Assembly: GCA_946886925.1 (NCBI GenBank)
Contig: CAMPJQ010000112.1
Location: 1-7,824, forward strand
Reading direction: 5' to 3'
Length of the DNA stretch: 7,824 bases
Source of the DNA: an uncultured Terrimonas sp.
Lineage (GTDB): Bacteria > Bacteroidota > Bacteroidia > Chitinophagales > Chitinophagaceae
Below the pieces are notes generated by a model. It was not told the DNA's origin. It was given only the letters and a program-made list of their open reading frames with translations, and did not search any database. Below, one piece after another: positions 6,894 to 7,824 of this stretch. Position numbers and translations under genes: made by a program. How positions within the stretch are numbered: position 1 is the stretch's first letter; every line of letters begins with the position of its first letter.

Positions 6894-7824
6894 TTAATAA
6901 TCCGGGTTCTGTATCAATGTACCGCCCGATTTATCAATTTCGCCCTGGGGAATAGGTAAGAGGCGATGCTTGATGGCATAGTTGGTTTTTCCTGCGGCAT
7001 GCAATACATCCACATCAATGCCCCATCTTACAATATCCCAGAAACGTTGCTCTTCCATTCCCAGTTCCACAAATCTTTCATGACGGATGGCGTCTCTTAA
7101 CTCGGCCTGATCTGTAGTAGTTACAGGCGGTAAGATCGCGTTATTGCCGCCCCTGGCTCTGTTGCGAATCTCTTCAAGCCACGCCAGTGCATCTGTTGTA
7201 TTTTGTTCACCTCCCAGTTCATTGGCGGCTTCCGCAGCCATCAGCAATACATCCCCATATCTTAATATCCGGTGATTCATCCACGGGCCAAACCTGTTGT
7301 TGAGGGCTAAACGATCTTCTGGCTTGGTATATATTTTTTTATTCCAGTATAAACGGGGTATAGTAGGAAAGGGCGGAACATTTTCGCTATACAGGGGATC
7401 TACCTGTCCGGAGAAAAGAATGGTTTCTGTCTTTCTTGGATCTCCTGCTTCAAATTCATCTACCAGCACCTGGGTAGGGGTATTCCATCCCCACCCAAGG
7501 TCCCATGCGCCGGCGCCTCTTACACCCTGCACATTAGCATAAATAATGCCCTGATCAACTGTTGGTGTATAGAAAGCCTGTATCTCAAAAATGGATTCCG
7601 GTCCGTTTTCACCCGTACTTCTGAACTGGTCGCCATATTTAGGCACAAGGCTATACTTACCCAATGCTATTACATTCTTGGCCGCTCCGAGGGCGTTTCC
7701 CCAATCGCTCCTCCATAAATAAGCTCTTGCCTGCAATGCCATTGCGGCGCCTTTTGTAGTACGCCCAATGTATTTTGCTTCCCAATCAAGGGGTAAAACA
7801 GCAGCGGCTTCCTGAAGATCAGCA
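6894..7824 (-). CDS. SusD/RagB-family nutrient-uptake outer-membrane lipoprotein (partial, N-terminus off right edge)
   Basis: The C-terminal 309 residues of a SusD homologue are visible; the frame stays open to the right edge, and full-length members have about 480-600 residues, so the lipoprotein signal and first part are missing. The Met encoded at 7742-7740 lies inside the conserved TPR-like helix (TKGAAMALQARAYLW) and is not the start. Family landmarks follow: RYGDVLLMAAEAANELGG (188-205 of the visible part), a helical LEEIRNRARGG, RHERFVELGMEEQRFWDIVR (247-266) and the terminal LLPIPQGEIDKSGGTLIQNP ending in DY. SusD proteins form the lid of the SusC TonB-dependent transporter and help import oligosaccharides across the outer membrane. 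SusC would be expected further upstream, outside the window. The downstream neighbours suggest a glucan ligand, but SusD sequence alone does not fix specificity. Confidence 0.96.
   Translation of the reverse strand, partial: ADLQEAAAVLPLDWEAKYIGRTTKGAAMALQARAYLWRSDWGNALGAAKNVIALGKYSLVPKYGDQFRSTGENGPESIFEIQAFYTPTVDQGIIYANVQGVRGAGAWDLGWGWNTPTQVLVDEFEAGDPRKTETILFSGQVDPLYSENVPPFPTIPRLYWNKKIYTKPEDRLALNNRFGPWMNHRILRYGDVLLMAAEAANELGGEQNTTDALAWLEEIRNRARGGNNAILPPVTTTDQAELRDAIRHERFVELGMEEQRFWDIVRWGIDVDVLHAAGKTNYAIKHRLLPIPQGEIDKSGGTLIQNPDY

Noticed and set aside
7740..7742. ATG at 7742 as the start of the SusD protein
   Set aside because: The frame continues upstream to the window edge with typical SusD sequence (WEAKYIGRTTKGAA), so this Met is internal.

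Overview
The window is from a member of the Bacteroidota, most likely a Chitinophaga-type soil or environmental organism. The grounds are a SusD-family lipoprotein, several exported or lipid-anchored glycan-related proteins, no clear Shine-Dalgarno sequence ahead of any visible start, and a glucanase of the family first characterised in Chitinophaga. Every convincing gene is on the minus strand, so transcription runs from the right edge to the left. The species assignment is inference.

Layout in transcription order: (1) 6894-7824, the C-terminal part of a SusD/RagB nutrient-binding outer-membrane lipoprotein; its N-terminus and any SusC partner lie beyond the right edge. (2) 5993-6862, a LamG/concanavalin-fold lipoprotein 31 bp behind it, in the usual position of a surface glycan-binding protein. 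(3) 5939-5973, a strong intrinsic terminator. (4) 2609-5911, a 1100-residue lipoprotein with 13 calcium-binding FG-GAP/VCBS loops split 7 + 6 by an ASPIC/UnbV domain. (5) 1086-2534, an exported glucoamylase-like (PF10091) enzyme that resembles GH144 endo-beta-1,2-glucanases. (6) 1-889, the N-terminal two-thirds or more of a Gfo/Idh/MocA oxidoreductase with an export-like leader, cut by the left edge.

Together this looks like part of a polysaccharide utilisation locus. SusD and the LamG protein would capture a glycan at the cell surface, the PF10091 enzyme would cleave it (beta-1,2-glucan is the best guess), and the oxidoreductase could modify released sugars. The large VCBS/ASPIC lipoprotein has no established role, but such proteins often accompany SusCD-like genes. 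The arrangement is a recognisable theme. The less explained parts are the double-propeller lipoprotein, the terminator placed only 27 bp before its start codon, the unconfirmed binding role of the LamG protein, and the unusual leader of the oxidoreductase. No RNA genes, insertion sequences, CRISPR arrays or pseudogenes were seen. No stretch longer than about 200 bp lacks a gene.
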